Of a stretch of DNA of 64,000 nucleotides, positions 17,175 through 25,783 are shown piece after piece. The stretch is taken from the NCBI RefSeq assembly GCF_011682235.2, contig NZ_CP076718.1, positions 1,192,693 through 1,256,692 of the forward strand, written 5' to 3'. Position 1 is the first letter of the stretch, and every line of letters starts with the position of its first letter. The notes under the pieces are model-generated. The model ran no database searches, was not told the DNA's origin, and saw only the letters and a list, made by a program, of their open reading frames with translations. The position numbers and the translations under genes are program-made. The DNA comes from Rhodocaloribacter litoris. GTDB taxonomy: Bacteria > Bacteroidota > Rhodothermia > Rhodothermales > ISCAR-4553.

Positions 17175-18314
17175 ATGCGACCGATCCGCTCCCTGCTCCC
17201 GCTCCTGCTCCTCCTGCCGCTGGCGGCGTGCGAGGAGGCCCCGCCGCCCGAACCCGCCGCCCCGGCGTACCGGCTCGGGGGCTACCTCCACGGCCCCCGC
17301 GGCGTGCAGCTCGACGACGAGGCCGCGGCCCGCCTCACCCACGTCAACTACGCCTTCGCCAACGTGCGTGACGACGCGGTGGTGCTCGAACACCCCGAGG
17401 ACCCGGCCCGCCTCGCCGCCCTGACGGCCCTCCGCGACCGCCATCCCCACCTCCGGATCCTCCTCTCCGTGGGCGGATGGACGTGGTCCGAACACTTCTC
17501 CGACGCCGCCCTCACCGAGGAATCCCGCCAGACGTTCGCCCGAAGCGCCGTGGCCCTCGTGACCCGGCACCGCCTCGACGGGCTCGACATCGACTGGGAA
17601 TACCCGGGGCAGCCCGGCGAGGACAACGTGTACCGCCCCGAAGACCGGGAAAACTTCACCCTGCTGCTCCAGACCCTCCGCGAGCACCTCGACGCGCAGG
17701 CCCGGCAGGACGGCCGCCCCGCCGACCGGCCGTACGAGCTGACCATCGCCGCGGCCGCCGGGGAGACCTACCTCGAACACACCGACATGCGGGCGGCCGC
17801 CGCCTACCTCGACTTCGTCAACCTGATGACGTACGACTTCCACGGCCCCTGGACGGCCCGCACGGGCCACCACACGAACCTGTACCCGCCCGCAGACACC
17901 GAGGCGCCGTCCGGGGCGGCCGCGGTGGAGGCCATGATCCGGGCCGGTGTCCCCGCCGACAAGATCGTGCTCGGGGCGGCCTTCTACGGGCGCGGTTGGC
18001 GGGGCGTCCGTCCCGAACGCAACGGCCTGCACCAGCCCTACGACGGGCCGTCCGAGAGCTACCCGTATCACGTCCTCGCCGCCGGGTACATCGACCGGAA
18101 CGGGTTCGTCCGCCACTGGGACGAGGCCGCCCGCGCCCCCTACCTCTGGCACCCGGACTCGCTCGTGTTCATCTCGTACGAGGACGAGGCCTCCCTCCGC
18201 GAGAAAGCCGCGTACGTGCACGCCCACGGGCTGGGCGGCGTCATGTACTGGGAGCACCACGGCGACGCCGATGGGCGCCTGCTGAAGGCGCTCCACGAGG
18301 CCCTCCAGCCCTGA
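17175..18314 (+). CDS. GH18 chitinase lipoprotein
   Basis: The 379-residue product starts with a lipoprotein signal (LLLLLPLAAC, lipid cysteine at about residue 19), so it should be anchored in a membrane. The GH18 barrel contains LLSVGGWTWSEHFS and the catalytic DGLDIDWEYP, with Asp138, Asp140 and Glu142. LMTYDFHGPWTARTGHHTNLY is also conserved in chitinases. It hydrolyses beta-1,4 links of chitin with retention. It follows the HGSNAT-like gene by 5 bp and ends the probable operon before the palindromic repeats. Confidence 0.93.
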   Translation: MRPIRSLLPLLLLLPLAACEEAPPPEPAAPAYRLGGYLHGPRGVQLDDEAAARLTHVNYAFANVRDDAVVLEHPEDPARLAALTALRDRHPHLRILLSVGGWTWSEHFSDAALTEESRQTFARSAVALVTRHRLDGLDIDWEYPGQPGEDNVYRPEDRENFTLLLQTLREHLDAQARQDGRPADRPYELTIAAAAGETYLEHTDMRAAAAYLDFVNLMTYDFHGPWTARTGHHTNLYPPADTEAPSGAAAVEAMIRAGVPADKIVLGAAFYGRGWRGVRPERNGLHQPYDGPSESYPYHVLAAGYIDRNGFVRHWDEAARAPYLWHPDSLVFISYEDEASLREKAAYVHAHGLGGVMYWEHHGDADGRLLKALHEALQP

Positions 18315-18337
18315 TCGACATCCGGCGGGCAGAAAGC

Positions 18338-18545
18338 GCGCACCCGTAAAGGGTGCGGCTACGAGGACCATGTAGCCGCGGGCTTTAGCCCGGGCCTCTC
18401 CCATCGTCGGCAGAGGCGCACCCGTGAAGGGTGCGGCTACAGTAGCCGCGGGCTTTAGCCCGGGCCTCTCCCATCGTCGGCAGGAGCGCACCCGTAAAGG
18501 GTGCGGCTACGAGGACCATGTAGCCGCGGGCTTCAGGCCGGGTCC
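18338..18545. repeat. Three REP/BIME-like palindromic units
   Basis: Three units begin at 18338, 18416 and 18486. Each has a hairpin built on GCACCC/GGGTGC ending GGCTAC, then a hairpin starting GTAGCCGCGGGC with TTTAGCCC. The two GTAG heads face each other, separated by 9 bp in units 1 and 3 and 1 bp in unit 2. The spacer CTCTCCCATCGTCGGCAG is repeated between units. GTAG heads are typical of REP elements handled by RAYT proteins. They follow the chitinase stop and may stabilise or end its transcript. Confidence 0.85.
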
Positions 18546-18701
18546 ATGGACCATCCACCCGCTGGCAAGGGCGAAGCCGTGAAGGGTGTGGTCATGGTAG
18601 TTTGGTGCTTCCCGTAACCGAAGACAATAGCATGCTCAGACCCCACGAAAAAAAAATCAACCAAACAGTTGAACCAACTGATCAATTTAATTATCTTGTC
18701 G
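18546..18701. other. Control region of the efflux operon
   Basis: After the palindromic repeats the DNA becomes less GC-rich, with an A-run near 18648-18656. CAGTTG-AAC-CAACTG at 18666-18680 is a perfect 6-bp inverted repeat with a 3-bp centre. No full -35/-10 pair was identified, although TTGAAC at 18669 could serve as a -35 box. No gene is seen here. Confidence 0.5.
18666..18680. promoter_or_regulatory. Putative TetR operator
   Basis: The perfect inverted repeat CAGTTGAACCAACTG ends 21 bp before the ATG of the TetR gene. Such sites commonly let a TetR protein repress its own operon. The site also overlaps a possible TTG start at 18669, which argues against that start. Confidence 0.55.
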
Positions 18702-19328
18702 ATGCCTTCTCACGAACCCAGCCCTCGCATGGCACAGGACACCGAACAGAAGATCTTCGAAGCGGCGCGGGCCATCTTTCACGAGCGCGGCTATCACGGG
18801 GCGCGCATGCAGGAGATCGCGCGGCGGGCCGGCATCAACCAGTCGATGCTGCACTATTATTTCCGCACCAAGGACAGCCTCTTCGAAGCCGTATTCCAGG
18901 CCACGGCCAGAGAGGTGCTGGGGCCCGTGATGGCCGTGCTCCGGGAGGACCTCCCCTTCCCGGAGAAGCTCGACCGGTTCGTGGAGACGTACCTCCGGCA
19001 GATCGCCGCGCACCCGCATGCCCCGGCGTTCATCCTTCAGGAGCTGAACCACCACCCGGACCGGCTGAAGGCCTTCGCCGCGCGGTTGGGGACGGGGCTG
19101 TTCGAGCGCTGGGCCGCCGACGTGGAGGCGGCCGTGGCCCGGGGGGAGATCCGCCCCGTCGCCCCGGCGCACCTGCTCGCCGACATGCTCGCCCTGTGCG
19201 CCTTCCCGTTCATCGCCCGGCCCATGCTTCAGGCCGTCACCGGCTTCGACGACGACGCCTACCGCGCCTTCCTGGCCGGGCGCAAAGACGACGTGCTTCG
19301 TTTCCTCCACCAGGCCCTGGCTCCATGA
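18702..19328 (+). CDS. TetR-family regulator of the efflux operon
   Basis: The 208-residue product has an N-terminal TetR helix-turn-helix: KIFEAARAIFHERGYHGARM, then IARRAGINQSMLHYYFRTKDSLFEAVF. The C-terminal half is an all-helical ligand domain. Starts at TTG 18669, ATG 18702 and ATG 18729 are possible; 18702 was taken because 18669 overlaps the palindromic operator. The stop overlaps the TolC gene start (ATGA). The arrangement TetR-HlyD-ABC-ABC-permease-permease resembles E. coli cecR-ybhGFSR, suggesting control of drug or toxic-compound efflux. Confidence 0.9.
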   Translation: MPSHEPSPRMAQDTEQKIFEAARAIFHERGYHGARMQEIARRAGINQSMLHYYFRTKDSLFEAVFQATAREVLGPVMAVLREDLPFPEKLDRFVETYLRQIAAHPHAPAFILQELNHHPDRLKAFAARLGTGLFERWAADVEAAVARGEIRPVAPAHLLADMLALCAFPFIARPMLQAVTGFDDDAYRAFLAGRKDDVLRFLHQALAP

Positions 19329-20578
19329 CGCTCCTCCTTCTCCTCGTGCTCATCGCCGCGCCGCCAGACACGCTGCGGCTCGAGGACGCCTACCGCGAGG
19401 CGGCGGCGCACCACCCGCGGCAGGCCGAACTGCCCCTCCATGCGGCCCTGGCCGACCTGCGCGTGCACAACCTGAACACCCGCTTCCTCCCCGACCTGGC
19501 GCTCCGGGGGCAGGCTACCTACCAGTCGGACGTCCCCTCCATCCCCCTCGCCGCGCCCGGCTTCGCCCCGCCGGAGGTCAGCAAGGACCAGTACCGCGTC
19601 GCCCTCGGCGTCGAACAGCTCGTCTACGACGGCGGGCTGACGGCTGTGCAGCGGGCGCTCGAATACGTTCAGCGGGACCTGGCCCGGCAGGAGGTGGTTG
19701 TGGACGTATACCGCCTCCGCGACCAGGTCAACGCCGCCTTCTTCGGCGTGCTGGTGCAGGAGGCGCACGCGGCCTCGCTGGCCGTGCTGGCCGAGGACCT
19801 GCGGGCGCGGCGCGACCGGCTGGCCGCGCAGGTGGAGGCCGGGGTGGGCACGCCGGCCAACGTGGACGTGCTGACCGTCGAGCTCCTGCGGGTCGAACAG
19901 CAGCGGGCCGAGGCGGCGGCCCGGCGGCGAGCGGCGCTGGACGTGCTCGGCACCCTGCTCGGCCGCCCGCTCCCCGACGACGTGGTTCTCACGCCGCCGT
20001 CGCTGCCGGAAGCCGCCCTCGTGCCGGAAGCGCGCAGGCGCCCCGAGTACCGCGCCTTCGACCTGCGGCGCACCCTCCTGGCGGAGCAGGCGCGGCTGGC
20101 CGGGCGGCAGACCCGCCCCCGCGTGTCGGCCTTCGCCGAGGCGGCCTACGGGCGGCCCCCGGGCAACGACCTCTTCGAGAACACCTTCCAGCCCTTCTAT
20201 TCGCTGGGCGTGCGGATGCAGTGGGGCTTCTGGGACTGGCGCCGCAGCCACCGTGAGCGCGAGGCGCTGTCGCTCCAGCAGCAGCTCGTCGCCGCGCAGG
20301 AGGCTGCCTTCACCCGCCAGCTCGACGTCGCCGCCACGGAGCAGCGGCACGAGGTCGCCCGCCTCGAAGAGCTGCTCGCCCGCGACGACGAGATCATCGC
20401 CCTCCGGGCCCGTATCACCGCCGAGGCGGCCTCGCGCCTGGAGAACGGCGTCATCACCGCCACCGACTTCCTCATCGAACGCAACGCCGAACACCGGGCC
20501 CGCCTCACCCGCGACCTCCACGCGCTCCAGCTCCTGCAGGCCCGCGTCCAGTACCTGACCATCCTCGGTGCCCTATGA
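19325..20578 (+). CDS. TolC-like outer-membrane efflux protein
   Basis: The 417-residue product has a short signal peptide and the paired coiled-coil/beta pattern of outer membrane efflux proteins (OEP). Examples are LEDAYREAAAHHPRQAEL, then LFENTFQPFYSLGVRMQWGFWDWRRS, and a long helical segment near the C-terminus ending LENGVITATDFL. It would form the outer-membrane channel for the ABC transporter encoded downstream. It overlaps the genes on both sides by 4 bp, so the operon is tightly coupled. Confidence 0.88.
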   Translation: MTLLLLLVLIAAPPDTLRLEDAYREAAAHHPRQAELPLHAALADLRVHNLNTRFLPDLALRGQATYQSDVPSIPLAAPGFAPPEVSKDQYRVALGVEQLVYDGGLTAVQRALEYVQRDLARQEVVVDVYRLRDQVNAAFFGVLVQEAHAASLAVLAEDLRARRDRLAAQVEAGVGTPANVDVLTVELLRVEQQRAEAAARRRAALDVLGTLLGRPLPDDVVLTPPSLPEAALVPEARRRPEYRAFDLRRTLLAEQARLAGRQTRPRVSAFAEAAYGRPPGNDLFENTFQPFYSLGVRMQWGFWDWRRSHREREALSLQQQLVAAQEAAFTRQLDVAATEQRHEVARLEELLARDDEIIALRARITAEAASRLENGVITATDFLIERNAEHRARLTRDLHALQLLQARVQYLTILGAL

Positions 20579-21495
20579 AACGTCCTCGTCTTGCTGCCGC
20601 CCGTGCGGCCCTGCTCCTGCTCACCCTCGTCGGCGGGCTCGCCGCCTGCAACGGCAACGACCACCTGTCCGACGCCTACGGCAACTTCGAAGCCCCCGAG
20701 GTCGTCGTCTCGGCCGAGGTGTCGGGGCGGCTCATGCGCTTCGACGTGGCAGAGGGGCAGCGCCTGGCCGCCGGCGCCGTGGTGGGGCTGGTGGACACCA
20801 CCCAGCTGGCCCTGCAGCGGGCGCAGCTCCGGGCCCAGCGCGAGGCCGTCCGGAGCCGCCTGCGGGGCGTCCGCGCCCAGATCGACGTGCTCGAAGCCCA
20901 GCAGCGGGTGGCCCTCACCGAGAAGGCCCGCCTCGAACGGCTCCTGGCCCGCGACGCCGCCCCCCGCAAGCAGTACGACGACGTGCTCGGGCAGCTCGAC
21001 GTGCTCGAAGCCCAGATCGCGTCCGTCCGCACCCAGACGGCCACCATCGAGGCCGAGGTCGCCGCGCTCGACGTGCAGCTCGACCAGGTGGCCGACCGGC
21101 TGGCGCGGAGCCGCATCGTCAACCCCGTCGCCGGAACCGTGCTGGTCGCCTACGCCGAAGCCCACGAGCTGGCGGCTGCCGGCCGGCCCCTCTACAAGGT
21201 TGCCGACCTCGACACGATGGAGCTGCGGGCCTACGTCAGCGGGGCACAGCTCCCCCACCTGCGGCTGGGCCAGCGCGTCACCGTGCTCATCGACGACGGC
21301 CCCACCGCCAACCGGGCCCTCGAAGGCGAGGTGACGTGGATCGCCTCTGAGGCCGAGTTCACCCCCAAGCTCATCCAGACCAAAGAGGAGCGGGTGAACC
21401 TGGTCTACGCCTTCCTCGTGCGCGTGCCCAACCCCGACGGCGCCCTCAAGATCGGCATGCCCGGCGAGGTCCGTTTCACCGCCCCCACGCCCTGA
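20575..21495 (+). CDS. HlyD-family periplasmic adaptor lipoprotein
   Basis: The 306-residue product begins with a lipoprotein signal (LLLTLVGGLAAC). It has the HlyD pattern: a lipoyl half (VSAEVSGRLMRFDVAEGQRLAAG), a coiled coil of about 120 residues rich in Glu, Gln and Arg, and the second half (IVNPVAGTVLVAYAEAHELAAAG). It would link the inner-membrane ABC transporter to TolC. It is comparable to E. coli YbhG. Overlap of 4 bp with tolC and a 5-bp gap to the ATPase indicate one transcript. Confidence 0.9.
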   Translation: MKRPRLAAARAALLLLTLVGGLAACNGNDHLSDAYGNFEAPEVVVSAEVSGRLMRFDVAEGQRLAAGAVVGLVDTTQLALQRAQLRAQREAVRSRLRGVRAQIDVLEAQQRVALTEKARLERLLARDAAPRKQYDDVLGQLDVLEAQIASVRTQTATIEAEVAALDVQLDQVADRLARSRIVNPVAGTVLVAYAEAHELAAAGRPLYKVADLDTMELRAYVSGAQLPHLRLGQRVTVLIDDGPTANRALEGEVTWIASEAEFTPKLIQTKEERVNLVYAFLVRVPNPDGALKIGMPGEVRFTAPTP

Positions 21496-21500
21496 CGCCC

Positions 21501-22430
21501 ATGGATGCCGTCGTCGTCAAGGAGATCGCCCGGAGCTTCGGCGCCGTAAAGGCCGTTGACGGCGTGTCGTTCTCCGTGCGGGAGGGCGAGCTGTTCGGCC
21601 TCATCGGCCCTGACGGGGCGGGTAAGACTACCCTCTTCCGCCTCCTGGTGACGCTCCTCCTCCCCGACGCCGGCGAAGCCTACGTCGACGGCCTCCATGT
21701 GGTGCGAGACTACCGGCGGCTGCGGCCCCGCCTCGGCTACATGCCCGGGCGCTTCTCCCTCTACCCGGACCTCAGCGTAGAGGAGAACCTCCGCTTCTTC
21801 GCCTCCGTCTTCGGCACCACCGTCGAGGCCAACTACGACCTCGTGAAGGGCATCTACGGGGCGCTCGAGCCGTTCCGGGACCGACCCGCCGGCAAGCTCT
21901 CGGGCGGGATGAAGCAGAAGCTCGCCCTTTCGTGCGCCCTCATCCACCGGCCCCGCGTGCTCTTCCTCGACGAGCCCACCACCGGCGTCGACGCCGTCTC
22001 GCGGCAGGAGTTCTGGGAGATGCTCGCCCGCCTGAAGGCCTCGGGCCTCACCATCGTCGTCTCCACCCCCTACATGGACGAGGCCCGCCGGTGCGACCGC
22101 GTGGCGCTGATGCAGGCCGGCCGGCTGCTTACCGTCGAGACCCCCACCCGCATCGAGGCGATGTATGACCGTCCCCTCTTCGCCGTGCGCGGGAAGAACC
22201 GGTACCGCCTCCTGCAGGCTCTCCGCGCCTACCCCCACGTGCACACCGCCTATGCCTTCGGAGACGTCCTCCACTACACCGACGCCCGCCCCACGGCCGA
22301 CCCCGAGGCGCTCCGCCGCGACCTCGCCGCCGCCGGCTTCCCCGACGCCGAGGTGACCCCCATCCGGGCCACCATCGAAGACGTGTTCATGGCACTCATG
22401 CAGACGGAGGAGGCCCATGGCGATCATTGA
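21501..22430 (+). CDS. ABC transporter ATPase (first)
   Basis: The 309-residue ATPase has Walker A GPDGAGKT at residues 36-43, signature LSGGMKQK and Walker B VLFLDEPTTGVD. About 80 extra residues follow the core domain. In E. coli YbhF two such ATPase domains are fused; here they are separate genes overlapping by 14 bp. The ATPase should pair with the second ATPase and the two permeases downstream. Substrate is unknown. Confidence 0.93.
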   Translation: MDAVVVKEIARSFGAVKAVDGVSFSVREGELFGLIGPDGAGKTTLFRLLVTLLLPDAGEAYVDGLHVVRDYRRLRPRLGYMPGRFSLYPDLSVEENLRFFASVFGTTVEANYDLVKGIYGALEPFRDRPAGKLSGGMKQKLALSCALIHRPRVLFLDEPTTGVDAVSRQEFWEMLARLKASGLTIVVSTPYMDEARRCDRVALMQAGRLLTVETPTRIEAMYDRPLFAVRGKNRYRLLQALRAYPHVHTAYAFGDVLHYTDARPTADPEALRRDLAAAGFPDAEVTPIRATIEDVFMALMQTEEAHGDH

Positions 22431-23172
22431 GGTCCACCGGCTCACCCGCGCCTTCGGCGACTTCGTGGCGGTGAAAGAGGTTACCTTCACCGTCGAGCGC
22501 GGCGAGATCTTCGGCTTCCTGGGGGCCAACGGCGCCGGCAAGACGACGTGCATCCGCATGCTCACCGGCCTGCTGGCGCCCACCTCCGGCGAGGCCCGCG
22601 TCGCCGGGTTCGACGTGTACACGCAGGCCGAGCAGATCAAGCGCCACATCGGCTACATGAGCCAGCGCTTCTCCCTCTACGAGGACCTCACCGTCCGCGA
22701 GAATATCCGCTTCTACGGCGGCATCTACGGCCTCCCCCCGCGCGTCCTCCGGGAGAAGACGGCGGCCCTCATCGAGCGGCTTGGCCTCACCCACGTCCGC
22801 GACGAGCGCATCGGCGCCCTCCCGCTCGGGTGGCGGCAGAAGCTGGCCTTCTCCGTCGCCATCCTCCACGCCCCCCGCATCGTCTTCCTCGACGAGCCCA
22901 CCGGGGGGGTGGACCCCGTCACCCGCCGGCAGTTCTGGGACCTGATCTACGAGGCCGCCGACCGGGGCGTGACCGTCTTCGTCACCACCCACTACATGGA
23001 CGAGGCCGAGTACTGCGACCGGGTGAGCATCATGGTCGACGGCCGCCTCGAGGCGCTGGGGCCGCCGGCCGAGCTCAAACGCCGCTACGGCGCCGCGACG
23101 ATGAACGACGTCTTCCTGAAGCTGGCGCGTGGCGTGCCGGCTGGCCACGAAACCACGGGAGGGACACCATGA
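22417..23172 (+). CDS. ABC transporter ATPase (second)
   Basis: The 251-residue ATPase has Walker A GANGAGKT at residues 36-43 and Walker B IVFLDEPTGGVD. Its signature sequence is degenerate, reading LPLGWRQK instead of LSGGxxQ, so one of the two ATP sites of the heterodimer may be weak. It overlaps the first ATPase by 14 bp and the first permease by 4 bp. Together they correspond to the two halves of a YbhF-type protein. Confidence 0.92.
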   Translation: MAIIEVHRLTRAFGDFVAVKEVTFTVERGEIFGFLGANGAGKTTCIRMLTGLLAPTSGEARVAGFDVYTQAEQIKRHIGYMSQRFSLYEDLTVRENIRFYGGIYGLPPRVLREKTAALIERLGLTHVRDERIGALPLGWRQKLAFSVAILHAPRIVFLDEPTGGVDPVTRRQFWDLIYEAADRGVTVFVTTHYMDEAEYCDRVSIMVDGRLEALGPPAELKRRYGAATMNDVFLKLARGVPAGHETTGGTP

Positions 23173-24275
23173 GCGCGTTCCGGGGGTTCGTCGTCAAAGA
23201 GTTCTACCACATCCTCCGCGACCGGCGGACGCTGCTGATCCTCTTCGGCATGCCGGTGATCCAGCTCGTGCTCTTCGGCTTCGCCATCCGGAACGAGGTC
23301 AACGACGTGCGTGTGGTGATCGTGGACCCGGCCGGGGACCACGTCACGCAGGCCCTCACGAGCCGGCTCCTGGCCTCCCCCTACTTCGAGGGCGTGGAGT
23401 ACCGGACACACGCCGAGGGCCTCGAACGGGTGTTCCAGCAGGGGCAGGCCAAAGAGGTGATCCTGTTCGAGCCCCGCTTCGCGCACCGGCTGGCGCACGA
23501 CGGCGTGGCGCGTGTGCAGGTACTCACCGATGCCACCGACCCCAACACGGCCAACACCATCCTGGCCTACACCACCGCCCTCCTGCAGGCGGCAGGCCAA
23601 TCCCTGGCCGCGGCCCCGCCCCCCGGCCTCCGCATCGTGCCCGAGGTGCGGATGCGGTACAACCCGACGCTGAAGAGCGTCTACCTGTTCGTCCCCGGCC
23701 TCGTGGCGCTCATCCTGATGCTCGTCTGCGCCCTCATGACGTCCATCACCATCACGCGTGAGAAGGAGACCGGGACGATGGAGGTGCTGCTCGTCTCGCC
23801 GCTGCGGCCGGGGCAGATCATCGTGGGCAAGGTGCTCCCCTACCTGTTCCTCTCGCTGGCCATCGTGAGCGTCATCCTGGTGCTGGCCCGGACGGTCTTC
23901 GGCGTGCCCCTGCGCGGGAGCGCGGTGCTCCTCGTGCTCGAATGCCTCCTCTTCATCGCCTGCGCCCTCTCGCTCGGCATCCTGATCTCCACCCGCACCC
24001 GCACCCAGCAGACGGCCATGATGATCTCGCTGGCCGGGTTGCTCCTGCCCACCGTGATCCTCTCCGGCTTCATCTTCCCCCTCGACAGCATGCCCCCCCT
24101 GCTCCAGGGCGTCAGCCACCTCGTCCCGGCCAAGTGGTTCCTCCTCATCGTCCGGGGCATCATGATCAAGGGGGTGGGGATGGCCGAGCTCTGGCAGGAG
24201 ACCCTCATCCTGGCCGGCATGACCGCCTTCTTCCTCGTCGCCAGCGTCCGCAACTTCAGCGTCCGCCTGGACTGA
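23169..24275 (+). CDS. ABC-2 type permease (YbhS-like)
   Basis: The 368-residue membrane protein has one N-terminal helix (LLILFGMPVIQLVLFGFAI), a periplasmic domain of about 130 residues, and five C-terminal helices. EKETGTMEVLLVSPLRPGQI is the typical ABC-2 cytoplasmic loop. It would form half of the transport pore with the next permease. It overlaps the ATPase gene by 4 bp. Confidence 0.9.
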   Translation: MSAFRGFVVKEFYHILRDRRTLLILFGMPVIQLVLFGFAIRNEVNDVRVVIVDPAGDHVTQALTSRLLASPYFEGVEYRTHAEGLERVFQQGQAKEVILFEPRFAHRLAHDGVARVQVLTDATDPNTANTILAYTTALLQAAGQSLAAAPPPGLRIVPEVRMRYNPTLKSVYLFVPGLVALILMLVCALMTSITITREKETGTMEVLLVSPLRPGQIIVGKVLPYLFLSLAIVSVILVLARTVFGVPLRGSAVLLVLECLLFIACALSLGILISTRTRTQQTAMMISLAGLLLPTVILSGFIFPLDSMPPLLQGVSHLVPAKWFLLIVRGIMIKGVGMAELWQETLILAGMTAFFLVASVRNFSVRLD

Positions 24276-24279
24276 TCCC

Positions 24280-25404
24280 ATGCGCACCATCCTGTTCATC
24301 TTGCAGAAGGAGTTCCTGCAGATCTTCCGCAACCGGGCGATGCTGCCGATCCTGTTCGTGATGCCGATCATCCAGCTGCTGGTGCTGTCGCTCGCGGCCA
24401 CGTTCGAGGTGAAGAACACGCCGGTGAGCCTGATCGACCTGGACGGCAGCCCGACGGCGCGGCGGCTGGTGGCCCGCTTCGAGGCCAGCGGCTACTTCAC
24501 CGTGGTGCACCGCACGTACGACCCGGCCGCGGCTGACGAGGCCATGCAGCGCGGCGACGTGCGCATGATCCTTCAGATCCCCGCCGGTTTCGAACGCGAC
24601 CTCCGCCGCGACGGCGCCGCCCCCGTGCAGCTCATCCTCGACGCGCAGGACGGCGCCACGGCGGGCGTCGTGCAGGCCTACGCCAACCGTATCCTCGGCG
24701 ACTACACGCGCGACCTGCAGGTGACTTTCGCCGCGACGCCTCCCGACCCCCGGGCCCACCCCGTGCTCGACGTGGTCTTCTCCCACTGGTACAACCCCGA
24801 GCTGAACTACCACTACTTCATGGTCCCCGGCATCCTGGTGCTGCTCGTGACCATGATCGGCACGTTCCTCTCCGCCATGAACGTGGTGCGGGAGAAAGAG
24901 CTCGGCACCATCGAGCAGCTCAACGTGACGCCCCTGCGCAAGCGCGACTTCATCGTCGGCAAGCTGCTGCCGTTCTGGATCCTGGCGCTCGTAGAGCTGA
25001 GCGCCGGGCTGGTGGTGGCCCGCCTCGTCTTCCACGTGCCCATGCTCGGCAACCTGGCGCTCGTCTACGCGCTGACGGGCGTCTACCTGGTGGGCATGCT
25101 GGGCCTGGGCCTGTGGATCTCGACGTTCACCGAGACGCAGCAGCAGGCCATGTTCCTCGCGTGGTTCCTGATGGTCGTCTTCATCCTGATGAGCGGCCTC
25201 TTCACCCCCATCGAGAGCATGCCGGGCTGGGCCCAGAAGCTGACCCTGCTCAACCCCATCGCCTACTTCATCGAGATCATGCGGCGGGTGCTGCTCAAGG
25301 GGGCGGGCTTCGCCGACGTGCAGCCGCAGTTCTGGGCGCTGGTGGCCTTCGCCGTCACCAGCGTGACGCTGGCCGTGCGCCAGTACCGGAAGGTGAGCAC
25401 CTGA
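24280..25404 (+). CDS. ABC-2 type permease (YbhR-like)
   Basis: The 374-residue protein has the same layout as its neighbour: an N-terminal helix (MLPILFVMPIIQLLVLSLAA), a large extracytoplasmic domain, and five C-terminal helices. The coupling loop reads EKELGTIEQLNVTPLRKRDF. It starts 4 bp after the preceding gene and ends the operon. The pair are homologous but clearly diverged, consistent with a heterodimeric pore. Confidence 0.9.
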   Translation: MRTILFILQKEFLQIFRNRAMLPILFVMPIIQLLVLSLAATFEVKNTPVSLIDLDGSPTARRLVARFEASGYFTVVHRTYDPAAADEAMQRGDVRMILQIPAGFERDLRRDGAAPVQLILDAQDGATAGVVQAYANRILGDYTRDLQVTFAATPPDPRAHPVLDVVFSHWYNPELNYHYFMVPGILVLLVTMIGTFLSAMNVVREKELGTIEQLNVTPLRKRDFIVGKLLPFWILALVELSAGLVVARLVFHVPMLGNLALVYALTGVYLVGMLGLGLWISTFTETQQQAMFLAWFLMVVFILMSGLFTPIESMPGWAQKLTLLNPIAYFIEIMRRVLLKGAGFADVQPQFWALVAFAVTSVTLAVRQYRKVST

Positions 25405-25783
25405 GGGATGGGCCCCTCGATCCCCCGCCGTTCAGCGGAGCCGATTTTTGGACTTTGCGTCCATCAAGCCGTTCGTGTATATTCCACGGAACGATTCGAA
25501 ACCCCTTCTCTTCATCGCGCGCAAGGGCCTTTGTTTCTGAAGTGAGTTAGCAACAACCGACCCTCTGCGACCTGTGTACAGTCCGGGCCGGCGGGATGCG
25601 CGTGTGTACCCGCCCGGCCCTGTACCTGTGGCCGGACTGGTACGAGGCCCCGCAAAACGGTGGCGCCTTTGCCTCCCGGTGGAAAAACCCTGGCCGGCTT
25701 TTCTCACGAGAAAGGGCGCTTCCGCCGTCCAAAAGATCGGTGTCGCCCCCCCGGCTTCCGGTGCTCCGCCGTGACGGGCCGTC
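25405..25783. other. Leader region of the sensor kinase gene
   Basis: No gene is seen. TATATT at 25478-25483 with TTTGCG at 25454-25459 and an 18-bp spacer is a weak promoter candidate. Downstream, GTACAG plus GGGCCGG at 25576-25595 can pair with CCCGGCCC plus TGTAC at 25609-25625, giving a long stem-loop in the leader. No strong Shine-Dalgarno site precedes the kinase start. Confidence 0.4.
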
